Shown here piece by piece: positions 45,642 to 53,700 of a stretch of DNA of 64,000 nucleotides. Numbering within the stretch: the stretch's first letter is position 1; each line of letters opens with the position of its first letter. The stretch is taken from the NCBI GenBank assembly GCA_026707225.1, contig JAPOXG010000058.1:62001-126000 (forward strand), given 5' to 3'. Source of the stretch: Chloroflexota bacterium. GTDB taxonomy: Bacteria; Chloroflexota; Anaerolineae; Aggregatilineales; Phototrophicaceae. The notes below the pieces were generated by a model. It had not been told where the DNA came from. It saw only the letters and a list, made by a program, of their open reading frames with translations, and did not search any database. A program made the translations under genes and the position numbers.

Positions 45642-48128
45642 TCACTCGAGCGGCTTGGTATCTTCGTCGATGCTTGACATCAGCAGAATCGCTTCCGCTT
45701 TCTCTTCTTCCGCCAATCTGAAGTCATTGCTGAAGTAGACGGATTCGGGAAATCGGTAATTCCAGGCGCGATAAAAGTCGGCTCGCCGCCAATCTCGGCT
45801 GAGGTTGCAATCAAAGCGAACCAGGTAGCCGTTCGCCAGCCGTTCGTCGTGCCCGTGCTGGATATGCGCCAGCCCCCAGCTAACGCCGCGCCCATCGCCA
45901 CTGTCGCTGAAGGCGTCAGGCACAAAGGGGCCAGCGGCGACCGGGGGCGCCGATACCTTGCCCACGACCTCGAAATTCAAGCCGTCCGGCGCAAACTGCA
46001 CCGTATTCTTTTCCGGACCTTCGTGGCTGGTGATGGCGGCGATACCCCCGCGAAAGGGATAAAGAAAGGTCTCGTGGCCGCTATTGGTCAGCGGGTTCAA
46101 GGGCGACTTTACAAAGGGACCATGCGGATCGTCGGCGATGGCGACGCCCCAGCCGATGCCCAGGTCATGACGGTAGCTGCGGCCAAATTGCACCCCCTTG
46201 TAGTAGAGCCATATCTGGCCGCGGTAGATCAAGACAAAGGGATCATGCAGCTTGTGCGAATCCCATTCGCCAAAGCGGTCTATCGCATCGGCGTCGTCCT
46301 CAACGCCGACTAAGCGGCCGCGCGCGCCAGTTCGCAAGACGGGCTCAGCCAGCTTCGTCCAGGGTCCGTCCGGCGTATCTGACCAAGCCATTCCAATTTG
46401 GTGAATGGACCGGTGCTTCCAGACGCCCTGAATCACCTGATAGTAAAGATAATATTTGCCGTCGAGAATCAGGATATCGGGTGTGAAGACAGACCGATCG
46501 TCGAAAGATCCCGGCTGGCCGCGTTGCACGGCGGGTCCGCGTTCTTCCCAGTGGAAGCCGTCGCGCGATGTGGCGTACCAGATATCGGCCATATCCCAAT
46601 CCCAGGCGGGCCGGGTCTCGCTGGCATGCGCAATCCCCAGCCAGCGTTCCTTGGTCTGTCGCCGCGAATACCAGACGTAGAAGACGCCGTCCACCTGAAT
46701 GACTTTGGATGGATCGCGCCGCGTGAGGCCCAGCTCCACCCCAATGCCGCTGACGGGGGAATAGCGAAAGGCGCTGAAGAACTCGCTGCCCGCGTCTTTG
46801 TAGACGCCGTAGGTATCGTAAACGCGATCCATCGCCTTGCTGATGGGTCCGGCGGGCCGGGCTTCGTCTGGTCGTTCCGGCTCGCTGGCATAGACCAGGT
46901 CCTGCATATTGCCCTCGTTCAGCGCCAGATCGGGCGAGAAGTAAACCTCCTCCGGAAAACGAATATTGCTCCCGCGAAAGCCCGTCCGTTCAAGATCTCG
47001 GCGCAGGTTGCAGTCGAAGCGAACGATATAAGAGTTGCCTGATTTCAGCTCTTCAGTGGCGATATGCGACAAGCCCCAGATGATGCCGGCACCGTCCTGC
47101 GTGTCGCAATAAGAATCCGGCGCGAAGGGACCGGCAGCCAGTGGCGGGAGATTGACATGGGCGACGACATCGAAGTTGAGCCCGTCGGGAGCGAATTGCA
47201 CGGTGTCTTTCTCCGGTCCATCGTGTCCGCAGACGGCGAGCAGGCCAGCGCCATAGGGGAAGAGGCAGGTCTCATGCCCGCTGTTGGTGACTGGATTCAG
47301 CGGCGACTTGATAAATGGACCCTGCGGCTTGTCGGCGATCGCGACGCCCCAGCCGATGCCCCGCGAATATTTTGTTGTCCAGCCCATCGGCTGACCCTTG
47401 TAATAGAGCCAGTACTTGCCGTCGCGGACCAGAATAAAGGGATCGTGCGCCTTGTGGCTGTCCCAGGCGCCGTAGCGGCGGACCTCGTCTGAATCATCAG
47501 CGCCCAACCACTCCCCCGGCTCGCCTGGTTCCAGCACCGGTCTTTCGGCGCGCCGCCAGGGACCATGGGGAGACTTTGAAAAGGACATGCCGATTGTGTT
47601 GCGCGTCCGCGTCCGATAGGGGTAATCAACCGCTTGATAGTAAAGGTAGAAGCCGTCGCCGGTCATCAGCACATCGGGCGTGAACACGGAACGCCCGTCA
47701 TAAGCGTCCTGGGGTCCGCGCTTCACGGCGACGCCTCGTTCCGTCCAGTTGAAGCCATCATCGGATGTGGCGTACCAGATTTCCGCCAAGTCCCAATCGA
47801 AGACCGGTGTATCCCAGGTTTGCTCGCGATGGGGCGGTTTGTTGCGGTGGTCGCGGTCATGTTCCGTCTGACGGCGCGTGTACCAGACGTAGTAGGCGCC
47901 GTCGATGCGCAAGACAGTCGTCGGATCGCGCCGAGTGACACCCGCTTCTTTTCCGATGCCACTGAGCTTGCTGTATTTGAAAGTCGTATAAAACTCGTTG
48001 GTCGAATCCTGATAAATGCCCCATTTGTCATATAAGCGCGCGTGGGCGGCGCTGAGCGGGCGGTCGCTAGGCTTCTTTTCACTGGGTTCGCCCGGAAGGC
48101 GAGGTTTGTCGATCGTATTCCCGTTCAC
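45642..48128 (-). CDS. Tandem-duplicated GH117-type glycoside hydrolase
   Basis: This 828-residue protein holds two complete five-bladed-propeller domains (about 20-415 and 430-828) of GH117 type, the family that removes non-reducing-end 3,6-anhydro-L-galactose from neoagaro-oligosaccharides. Each half has the expected sites: TRRDPTTV and TRRDPSKV (base Asp), SHKAHDP and SHKLHDP (second Asp), NSGHE (acid His plus Glu), along with SVFTPD, GYPLYYQ-like strands and DGPEKxTVQFAPDGLNF. GH117 enzymes are normally single-domain (about 360-420 residues), so the fusion is unusual. There is no signal peptide, suggesting action in the cytoplasm. The start is GTG at 48128, after GGGAGGA, three bases past the GMC oxidoreductase stop. 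Family assignment is from motif recall; exact substrate is inferred. Confidence 0.78.
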   Translation of the reverse strand: MNGNTIDKPRLPGEPSEKKPSDRPLSAAHARLYDKWGIYQDSTNEFYTTFKYSKLSGIGKEAGVTRRDPTTVLRIDGAYYVWYTRRQTEHDRDHRNKPPHREQTWDTPVFDWDLAEIWYATSDDGFNWTERGVAVKRGPQDAYDGRSVFTPDVLMTGDGFYLYYQAVDYPYRTRTRNTIGMSFSKSPHGPWRRAERPVLEPGEPGEWLGADDSDEVRRYGAWDSHKAHDPFILVRDGKYWLYYKGQPMGWTTKYSRGIGWGVAIADKPQGPFIKSPLNPVTNSGHETCLFPYGAGLLAVCGHDGPEKDTVQFAPDGLNFDVVAHVNLPPLAAGPFAPDSYCDTQDGAGIIWGLSHIATEELKSGNSYIVRFDCNLRRDLERTGFRGSNIRFPEEVYFSPDLALNEGNMQDLVYASEPERPDEARPAGPISKAMDRVYDTYGVYKDAGSEFFSAFRYSPVSGIGVELGLTRRDPSKVIQVDGVFYVWYSRRQTKERWLGIAHASETRPAWDWDMADIWYATSRDGFHWEERGPAVQRGQPGSFDDRSVFTPDILILDGKYYLYYQVIQGVWKHRSIHQIGMAWSDTPDGPWTKLAEPVLRTGARGRLVGVEDDADAIDRFGEWDSHKLHDPFVLIYRGQIWLYYKGVQFGRSYRHDLGIGWGVAIADDPHGPFVKSPLNPLTNSGHETFLYPFRGGIAAITSHEGPEKNTVQFAPDGLNFEVVGKVSAPPVAAGPFVPDAFSDSGDGRGVSWGLAHIQHGHDERLANGYLVRFDCNLSRDWRRADFYRAWNYRFPESVYFSNDFRLAEEEKAEAILLMSSIDEDTKPLE

Positions 48129-48131
48129 GAT

Positions 48132-49706
48132 TCACCTGTCCTCCCTGATCATGGCGGCCGCTTTCTCGCCGATCATGATGCAGGGCGCATTCGTATTCGC
48201 GTTGATGATATGCGGCATGATCGAGGCGTCGGCGACGCGCAGGCCCGCAATCCCGTGCACGCGCAGGCGCTCATCCACCACCGCCAGCGGGTCGCGCCCC
48301 ATGCGGCAGCTGCAAGTCGGGTGATAGATCGTGGTGGCGAATTCACGGATGAAGCGCACCAGTTCTCCATCGGCGATCACTTGCGCGCCGGGCAGGAGCT
48401 CAGCGCCGCGATAAGGATCAAAGGGCGATGCCGCAGCGATCCGCCGCCCCAGCCGGAGCCCTTCCAGCAGGACCAGCACATCGTCATCTTCTTCGAGGCA
48501 GGCGAAGTCGATTGATGGCGGCGCTAAGGGGTCGGCGGAAAGCAGCTTGAGCTCGCCGGCGCTCTTGGCGCCCACCAATCCCACCAGTATCGTGAAGCCG
48601 TGCCCCGCGGGCGTTTCGAAGCCGTGGCGAACGAACCAGTCCGGTCCAAAATGGTATTGCAATTCCGGCGCCGGCGCATTGGGATTGAGCTTCACGAAGC
48701 CGCCTGACTCGCCGAGATTCGAAGTCAGCAGCCCCATGCGCTCCTCTTGATACCGCCTCACTTGCGCGGGCGCGTCTTTGCCGACCAGGCTGACGGGCTT
48801 TTGGCAATGATAGGCAAGCGGGACTTGTATATGGTCCATCAAGTTTTGCCCGACGCCGGGCAGGTCCATCACCAGCGAAATGTCGAATTCGGCGAGCTGA
48901 TCGGCGGGACCGATGCCGGAAAGCAGCAACAACTGAGGCGAGTTTATCGCGCCGCCGCAAATGATGACTTCCTGCTCTGCGCGCGCCGTTTTGAGCTCAC
49001 CGTCGTGAAAATACTGAAGGCCAGTACATTGGCGGTTCTCGATGATGAGACGGGTTGCTTGAGCGCGAGTTATGGCGGTTAAATTTTCACGCTGCAGCGC
49101 CGGTCGCAGATAGCCCGCCGCTGTGCTGTGCCGCTGGGCCCGTTTCTGCGTAACCTGGTAGACGCCGAAGCCTTCCTGGTCGCCGTCATTGAAGTCGGCG
49201 TTGCGCGCGAAACCCAGCTCGAGCGCCGCTTCGACGAAGGCCAGACTGAGCGGATTCGGATCTTGCGGGTCCGCGACGTTGATCGGTCCGCCGACGCCGT
49301 GATGCGCCGACTCGCCGCGTTCCTGATGCTGCATTTTGCGGAAGAAGGGCAGCACATCGTGGTAAGCCCAGCCCTCGTTCCCGCGCGCCGCCCAGCCGTC
49401 GTAATCCGATGGGTGCCCACGCTGATAGACCATGGCGTTCATTGAACTGGTGCCGCCCAACACTTTGCCGCGCGGCACGTATTCCCGCCGATTGTTGAGC
49501 CCGGGCTGGGGCACGGTCTGGTAATCCCAGTCGTCTTCAGTGTGAAACAGATCGGAAAAGCGCGCTGGAATGCGGATGTTTGGATTGCTGTCAGGTCCGC
49601 CAGCCTCGAGCAGCGCCACCGAGCAAGTTTCGTCTTCGCTGAGGCGGCTCGCGACCGCCGCTCCAGCCGAGCCGGCGCCGACCACGATGTAATCCGCAGT
49701 GATCAT
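48132..49706 (-). CDS. GMC family FAD-dependent oxidoreductase (choline dehydrogenase-like)
   Basis: The 524-residue enzyme has the N-terminal FAD motif DYIVVGAGSAGAAVASRLSE (about 4-23), LLEAGG, the GMC signature GKVLGGTSSMNAMVYQRG (about 79-96), GGAINSPQLLLLSGIGPAD (second GMC signature) and the C-terminal active-site block YHPTCSCRMG with catalytic His, ending NANTNAPCIMIGEKAA. GMC enzymes oxidise alcohols, including sugars. The ATG at 49706 follows AGGAGCGCGAG. It is the first gene of a two-gene unit with the tandem GH117 protein, divergent from a second GH117 gene across a shared promoter region. A sugar or sugar-derived alcohol substrate is likely from context; it could fill an oxidation step for which no dehydrogenase is present here. 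Confidence 0.86.
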   Translation of the reverse strand: MITADYIVVGAGSAGAAVASRLSEDETCSVALLEAGGPDSNPNIRIPARFSDLFHTEDDWDYQTVPQPGLNNRREYVPRGKVLGGTSSMNAMVYQRGHPSDYDGWAARGNEGWAYHDVLPFFRKMQHQERGESAHHGVGGPINVADPQDPNPLSLAFVEAALELGFARNADFNDGDQEGFGVYQVTQKRAQRHSTAAGYLRPALQRENLTAITRAQATRLIIENRQCTGLQYFHDGELKTARAEQEVIICGGAINSPQLLLLSGIGPADQLAEFDISLVMDLPGVGQNLMDHIQVPLAYHCQKPVSLVGKDAPAQVRRYQEERMGLLTSNLGESGGFVKLNPNAPAPELQYHFGPDWFVRHGFETPAGHGFTILVGLVGAKSAGELKLLSADPLAPPSIDFACLEEDDDVLVLLEGLRLGRRIAAASPFDPYRGAELLPGAQVIADGELVRFIREFATTIYHPTCSCRMGRDPLAVVDERLRVHGIAGLRVADASIMPHIINANTNAPCIMIGEKAAAMIREDR

Positions 49707-49754
49707 CTCGCGCTCCTGTTTCGGATGGCGGCTCGCATTGCGCATTCCGGCGAT

Positions 49755-49783
49755 TTGAATTGACTGTGTCTATTGTCTACAAT
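49755..49783 (+). promoter_or_regulatory. Promoter of the single-domain GH117 gene
   Basis: TTGAAT (49755-49760), a 17-bp spacer and TACAAT (49778-49783). The -10 lies inside the palindrome at 49772-49783, so a bound repressor would block it. Confidence 0.55.
49772..49783. promoter_or_regulatory. Putative GntR operator, copy 1
   Basis: ATTGTCTACAAT is a palindrome with 5-bp arms and a 2-bp core. It differs at one base from the copy at 55942-55953 and fits the GT...AC pattern of FadR-type GntR operators. It lies between divergent promoters and overlaps the plus -10 and the predicted start of the minus transcript. Confidence 0.6.
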
Positions 49784-49789
49784 TCAGCC

Positions 49790-49818
49790 ATTATACAAAG
49801 TGAATTATCGCCTTACAA
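49790..49818 (-). promoter_or_regulatory. Promoter of the GMC oxidoreductase - tandem GH117 unit
   Basis: On the minus strand TTGTAA (49818-49813), a 17-bp spacer and TATAAT (49795-49790, perfect -10). The predicted start falls at the edge of the operator at 49772-49783. Confidence 0.6.
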
Positions 49819-49856
49819 TTTTCGCGTATCGAATCGCGCCTGATTCAGGAGGAATG

Positions 49857-51092
49857 ATGAGCGAAGACAGGAAAGAGAAAGCTGCGTTTCCCGGTCGGCT
49901 GCCGCTGGAAAAACCGACGGATCGTCCCTTGAGCGCGGCGATGGAACGCCTCTACGACATGTGGACGCCCAAACAAGATCCGGGAAATCCATTTTATACC
50001 GTCTTCAAGTATTCGCTGGTCAGCGGCATCGGCAAAGACGATTCCGAATTATCGGTTTCGCGGCGAGATCCATCCAAGGTGCTCAAAATCAACGGCGCCT
50101 ACTACGTCTGGTATACGCGCAGGCGGACGGAGCGGGCGCCTGTTGGGCGTTTTAACATCGACCAGGGCGATGATGAGACGCCGATCGTCGACTGGGATCT
50201 GGCGGACATCTGCTATGCCACTTCAAAAGACGGATTCAATTGGGTCGAGCAGGGGGTGGCGGTGCCGCGCGCGCCCAAAGGCAACTATGGCGACCGCTCG
50301 CTGTCGACGCCCGATATCCTCATTTACGGCGGGCGCTATTATCTCTATTATCAGTGCTTCACGACAATGTGGCGGCAGAACGACTGCGTGAACGTCAGCA
50401 TGGCCTGGTCGGATTCGCCCGATGGCCCCTGGACGCGGCTGGAACGCCCGGTGGTGGAGCAGGGCGCGGAAGGCGAGTGGGACAGCTGCGCCATTCACGA
50501 CCCCTATCCTTTGGTCTACCAGGGCAAAATCTGGGTGTATTACAAAGGCTCGCCGGCGGACAAATCGCCAGGCAACTTATTGCGGGCGCAGGGAGTCGCC
50601 ATCGCCCAGCGGCCCGAAGGTCCCTACATCAAGTCTGAGTTGAACCCGGTGACGAATTCCGGGCATGAGACCATGCTCTGGCCCTATAAATCGGGCGTTG
50701 CCGCCTTGCTGATCCAGGACGGACCGGAGAAAGACACGGTGCAATTTGCGCCGGACGGCTTGAACTTCGTACCGAAGGCGCACGTCCAGCATTCGCCTCA
50801 CGCGCCCGGTCCCTTCTGTCCGGACGCCTTCGCCGACAATGGCGACGGGCGTGGCGTCACTTGGGGGCTCAGCCACATCATTCCCCAAACGAAAGATTCG
50901 TACAGCGGTTTGTACATCGTGCGATTCGATTGCGCCCTGTCGCGCGATAGCGAGCGGCCCGAGTTCAAAGGCAGCAATCTGCATTGGCATGAAGCGTCCT
51001 GGTTTCAGCCCCAGGTGCGGTTGCCTGATGAATGGCGCCAGCGCATCCTGGCGGAGCAAGCCGATGTTGACCACCCGACCATTGGCGCCTAG
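49857..51092 (+). CDS. GH117-type glycoside hydrolase, single domain
   Basis: The 411-residue protein is a single GH117-type five-bladed propeller, likely an exo-acting 3,6-anhydro-L-galactosidase. It keeps the key sites: SRRDPSKV (base Asp), SCAIHDP (second Asp; the usual His-Lys before it is changed) and NSGHE (acid His, Glu), with DGPEKDTVQFAPDGLNF near residue 300. Its N-terminus (LEKPTDRPLSAAMERLYDMW) resembles both halves of the tandem protein, so these three domains are close paralogues. No signal peptide is seen. The second of two adjacent ATGs (49857) is chosen because it is better spaced from AGGAGG. It is divergent from the GMC unit and convergent with the SDR gene. Confidence 0.8.
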   Translation: MSEDRKEKAAFPGRLPLEKPTDRPLSAAMERLYDMWTPKQDPGNPFYTVFKYSLVSGIGKDDSELSVSRRDPSKVLKINGAYYVWYTRRRTERAPVGRFNIDQGDDETPIVDWDLADICYATSKDGFNWVEQGVAVPRAPKGNYGDRSLSTPDILIYGGRYYLYYQCFTTMWRQNDCVNVSMAWSDSPDGPWTRLERPVVEQGAEGEWDSCAIHDPYPLVYQGKIWVYYKGSPADKSPGNLLRAQGVAIAQRPEGPYIKSELNPVTNSGHETMLWPYKSGVAALLIQDGPEKDTVQFAPDGLNFVPKAHVQHSPHAPGPFCPDAFADNGDGRGVTWGLSHIIPQTKDSYSGLYIVRFDCALSRDSERPEFKGSNLHWHEASWFQPQVRLPDEWRQRILAEQADVDHPTIGA

Positions 51093-51113
51093 TCAAGTGT
51101 TGGAGCGGTAGAA

Positions 51114-51884
51114 TTAGCGTCCCATCCAGCCGCCGTCGACCACCAGAATTTCGCCGTTGACGAAGTCTGAGGCGGCCGAGGCGAGGAAGACTACCGGTCC
51201 CTTGAAATCATCGACTTCGCCCCAGCGCCCGGCCGGTATCCGCTCCAGGATGGATCGATAGCGCTCGGGATCGTTTTGCAGCGCTTCGGTAACGTCTGTG
51301 CGCACGTAGCCGGGCGCAATCGCATTCACCTGCACGCCGCGCCCCGCCCATTCGTTGGCGAGCGCCTTGGTCAATTGTCCCAAGCCGCCTTTGCTGGCCG
51401 CGTAGCCGGGCACGGTGATGCCGCCTTGAAAGGTAAGCAGGGAGGCGGTGAAGATGATTTTGCCGCTGCCGCGCGCCAGCATTCGCGCTCCTAGCTCCCG
51501 GCTGATTACAAACTGCGCGCTTAGGTTCGTGTCGATGATCTTGTCCCAATATTCGTCGCTGTGCCGTTCCGCCGCTTCGCGCAATACCGTGCCGGCGTTG
51601 TTGACCAGGATGTCGATGGCGGGATGATCGGCGGTTGCTTCCTCGATGAAACGGTATAGATCCTCGCGATTGGAAAAGTCGCAGCGGTAGCCGGCGAAGG
51701 AACGACCGCGCGCGGCGACCTCCTTCTCAATCTCGCTCCCCTTTGCTTCAAGATTGGCGCTGACGGCGATGATATCGGCGCCCGCTTCCGCCAGCCCAAG
51801 CGCCATCGCTTTTCCAATGCCGCGGCGAGCGCCGGTAACAAGCGCGACTTTTCCATCAAGGCGAAACTGTTGCATGATGTTCAT
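51114..51884 (-). CDS. KduD-like short-chain dehydrogenase
   Basis: The 256-residue SDR resembles KduD (2-dehydro-3-deoxy-D-gluconate 5-dehydrogenase). It has FRLDGKVALVTGARRGIGKA (cofactor loop TGxxxGIG), DILVNNAG, the catalytic Ser region TASLLTFQGG, Tyr-x3-Lys in VPGYAASKGG, NEWAGRGVQVNAIAPGYVRT, IPAGRWGEVDDFKGPVVFLAS and the C-terminal VDGGWMGR. The FQGG...VPGY block and the IPAGRWG segment are characteristic of the KduD/IdnO group. It follows the MDR gene with the stop and start touching, so the two are coupled. Together they could invert C5 of 2-keto-3-deoxy-L-galactonate through a 2,5-diketo intermediate; this pairing is inference from the known agar-sugar pathway. Confidence 0.82.
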   Translation of the reverse strand: MNIMQQFRLDGKVALVTGARRGIGKAMALGLAEAGADIIAVSANLEAKGSEIEKEVAARGRSFAGYRCDFSNREDLYRFIEEATADHPAIDILVNNAGTVLREAAERHSDEYWDKIIDTNLSAQFVISRELGARMLARGSGKIIFTASLLTFQGGITVPGYAASKGGLGQLTKALANEWAGRGVQVNAIAPGYVRTDVTEALQNDPERYRSILERIPAGRWGEVDDFKGPVVFLASAASDFVNGEILVVDGGWMGR

Positions 51885-52901
51885 TCAGATCTCCAGCAGA
51901 ATTTTCATTGCGTGGCCGCCTTTTTCCATGTCCTCGAGGCCGGAGCGCAGCCCGCTCAACGGACGGATATCGGTGATCAGCTCATCCAGGGGCAGGGCGC
52001 CCGCCGCGGCCAGCGCGATCGCATCGGCGAAGTCTTGCGATTCGTATACGCGCACGCCTTTCAAGCGGAGCTCGCGCCAGAAAAAGCGGAAAAGGTCGAT
52101 CCGCGGCTTCTGCGCGAAAATCGCCACCACCACCGCCAGCCCCCGCGTCCGCAGCAATTCCGTCATGATGTCGGCGCCCGCTTGCGAGCCCGATACTTCA
52201 AATACGATGTCGGCGCCGGTTCCATTCGTCCGGCGCATGACCAGTTCGATCAGATCGGTCTCACTCGGATTGATCGCCTCGAAGCCAAGATTTCTGGCCA
52301 GCTCGACGCGATAGGGGTTAATTTCGGAGACGACCACATCCGCGCCGGCTTCCCGCGCCACCAGCGCCACCAGCATGCCAATAGGTCCGCCACCGAGTAC
52401 GACTGCGTGATCGCCCGCGCGCAAGTCAGCGAGACGAACGTCATGGCAAGCGACCGCCAGCGGCTCGATCAGCGCGGCATGTTTCAACGACAGATTTGGC
52501 GGTATGCGGTGCAAGGTGTATGCCGGAACCGTCCAATAACTTTGGAAGGCGCCCGGCGTATCGATGCCGAGGAAGTTCAAGTTGTGGCAGATATGACTGT
52601 GCCCGGCGGCGCAAGCGGGGCAATCGTTGCAAGGCGCGAGCGGCATGACGACAACCTCGTCGCCCAAGTCATAGTCGCCGACGCCATCGCCCAACAGCTG
52701 CACGGTAGCCGACATTTCATGACCCATGACCAAAGGCATTTTTACCCGCGCGTCCATGGCGCCGTGGAAGATATGCAGATCGGTGCCACAGATGCCGCAA
52801 TGCGATACCTTCAACTGCACTTCGCCTGCGCCCGGGGCAACCGGCTCGCCCGCGCCCAATCGAATCTTGCGGTCACCTTCGTAAAAGGCTGCTTGCGACA
52901 T
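51885..52901 (-). CDS. Zinc-dependent MDR alcohol/polyol dehydrogenase
   Basis: The 338-residue medium-chain dehydrogenase has the catalytic zinc site (CGICGTDLHIFHG about 35-47, GHE about 60-62), the structural zinc loop with four cysteines (CNDCPACAAGHSHIC, about 91-105), Glu in LIEPLAVACHD (about 146-156) and the NAD loop VLGGGPIGMLVA (about 169-180). Family relatives include sorbitol, threonine and 2-keto-3-deoxy-L-galactonate dehydrogenases. In the agar-sugar pathway an L-KDGal 5-dehydrogenase produces the 2,5-diketo acid that a KduD-type SDR then reduces to D-KDG; the coupled SDR directly downstream makes that role attractive. Substrate is inferred. It is third from the end of the minus-strand regulator/permease/dehydrogenase run. 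Confidence 0.83.
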   Translation of the reverse strand: MSQAAFYEGDRKIRLGAGEPVAPGAGEVQLKVSHCGICGTDLHIFHGAMDARVKMPLVMGHEMSATVQLLGDGVGDYDLGDEVVVMPLAPCNDCPACAAGHSHICHNLNFLGIDTPGAFQSYWTVPAYTLHRIPPNLSLKHAALIEPLAVACHDVRLADLRAGDHAVVLGGGPIGMLVALVAREAGADVVVSEINPYRVELARNLGFEAINPSETDLIELVMRRTNGTGADIVFEVSGSQAGADIMTELLRTRGLAVVVAIFAQKPRIDLFRFFWRELRLKGVRVYESQDFADAIALAAAGALPLDELITDIRPLSGLRSGLEDMEKGGHAMKILLEI

Positions 52902-52995
52902 CTCGTATTCCTTAGTTTCAGAAATTGTGTTTTAGCTAGATTGCATTGACGAATCTCGAATTCACCCTATTGAGGCTCGGCAGACGGCCAGTCCC

Positions 52996-53604
52996 CTATT
53001 GAATGTTAGTCGACAGCGCTTTGATTGCCGTCGTTTGATCACCGGAGCGTATCGCATCCAGGATTCGCTTGTGCTCGCGGTAGCTTTCCATCAGATCGTC
53101 CAGCCGATTGTATTGCATCATCATGCGCATCGCTATCGGCTGCCAAAGGGTGAAGAGATCGCGGTCGTCATGGCTTTTGACAATCGCCTGGTGAAAGCGC
53201 AGATCATGGTCAGTCAGCGCGTTCAGGTCACTTGATTCGCAGGCGGATTTGATGTCAGCGAGAATCTCATCCCAGACGGCAAGATCGTCGGCGGTGATGC
53301 GGTCGAAGATACTCTCGAGCACAAAGACTTCAATCATTCGCCGCAGCTGAACCACAAGCGGGCGCACCTCGACGCTCGGATTCTGCGCCACGCGCACGCC
53401 TTTGTTCGGTTCCAGGACGAGCAGCCCCTGCTGGGTGAGTTGACGGAACGCCTCGCGCACCGGACCGCGGCTGACGCCGAAGCGATCTGACAGATCGACC
53501 TCGCGCAATGGGTCGCCCGGTTGCAGCTGGCCCGCCAGGATGTCTTGCTGCAGGCGCGCCGCGATTTGCTCGGGCAGTGTCCTGAAGATTTCAAATGTCG
53601 GCAT
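52996..53604 (-). CDS. GntR family regulator, FadR/FCD type
   Basis: The 202-residue regulator has an N-terminal winged helix (LPEQIAARLQQDILAGQLQPGD, LREVDLSDRFGVSRGPVREAFRQLTQQGLL; about 9-62) and a C-terminal all-helical FCD ligand domain. The FCD domain shows the usual metal-site residues: the Asp/His of DLRFHQAIVKS (about 138-148) and later His (EHKRI). FCD proteins commonly sense sugar acids. The ATG at 53604 is preferred to an upstream TTG. It lies between the permease and dehydrogenase genes and probably represses the locus through the two ATTGTCWACAAT palindromes. A natural inducer would be an anhydrogalactonate or a keto-deoxy acid, by inference. Confidence 0.88.
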   Translation of the reverse strand: MPTFEIFRTLPEQIAARLQQDILAGQLQPGDPLREVDLSDRFGVSRGPVREAFRQLTQQGLLVLEPNKGVRVAQNPSVEVRPLVVQLRRMIEVFVLESIFDRITADDLAVWDEILADIKSACESSDLNALTDHDLRFHQAIVKSHDDRDLFTLWQPIAMRMMMQYNRLDDLMESYREHKRILDAIRSGDQTTAIKALSTNIQ

Positions 53605-53700
53605 CGTATGTCTTCCGCTCAAGTGGGCAACTCGCCGGAACTCGTCGACCTCATACCAGCATATCGAAGCGTCTCGCTCAGATGATCCACCGTTGGAGGC

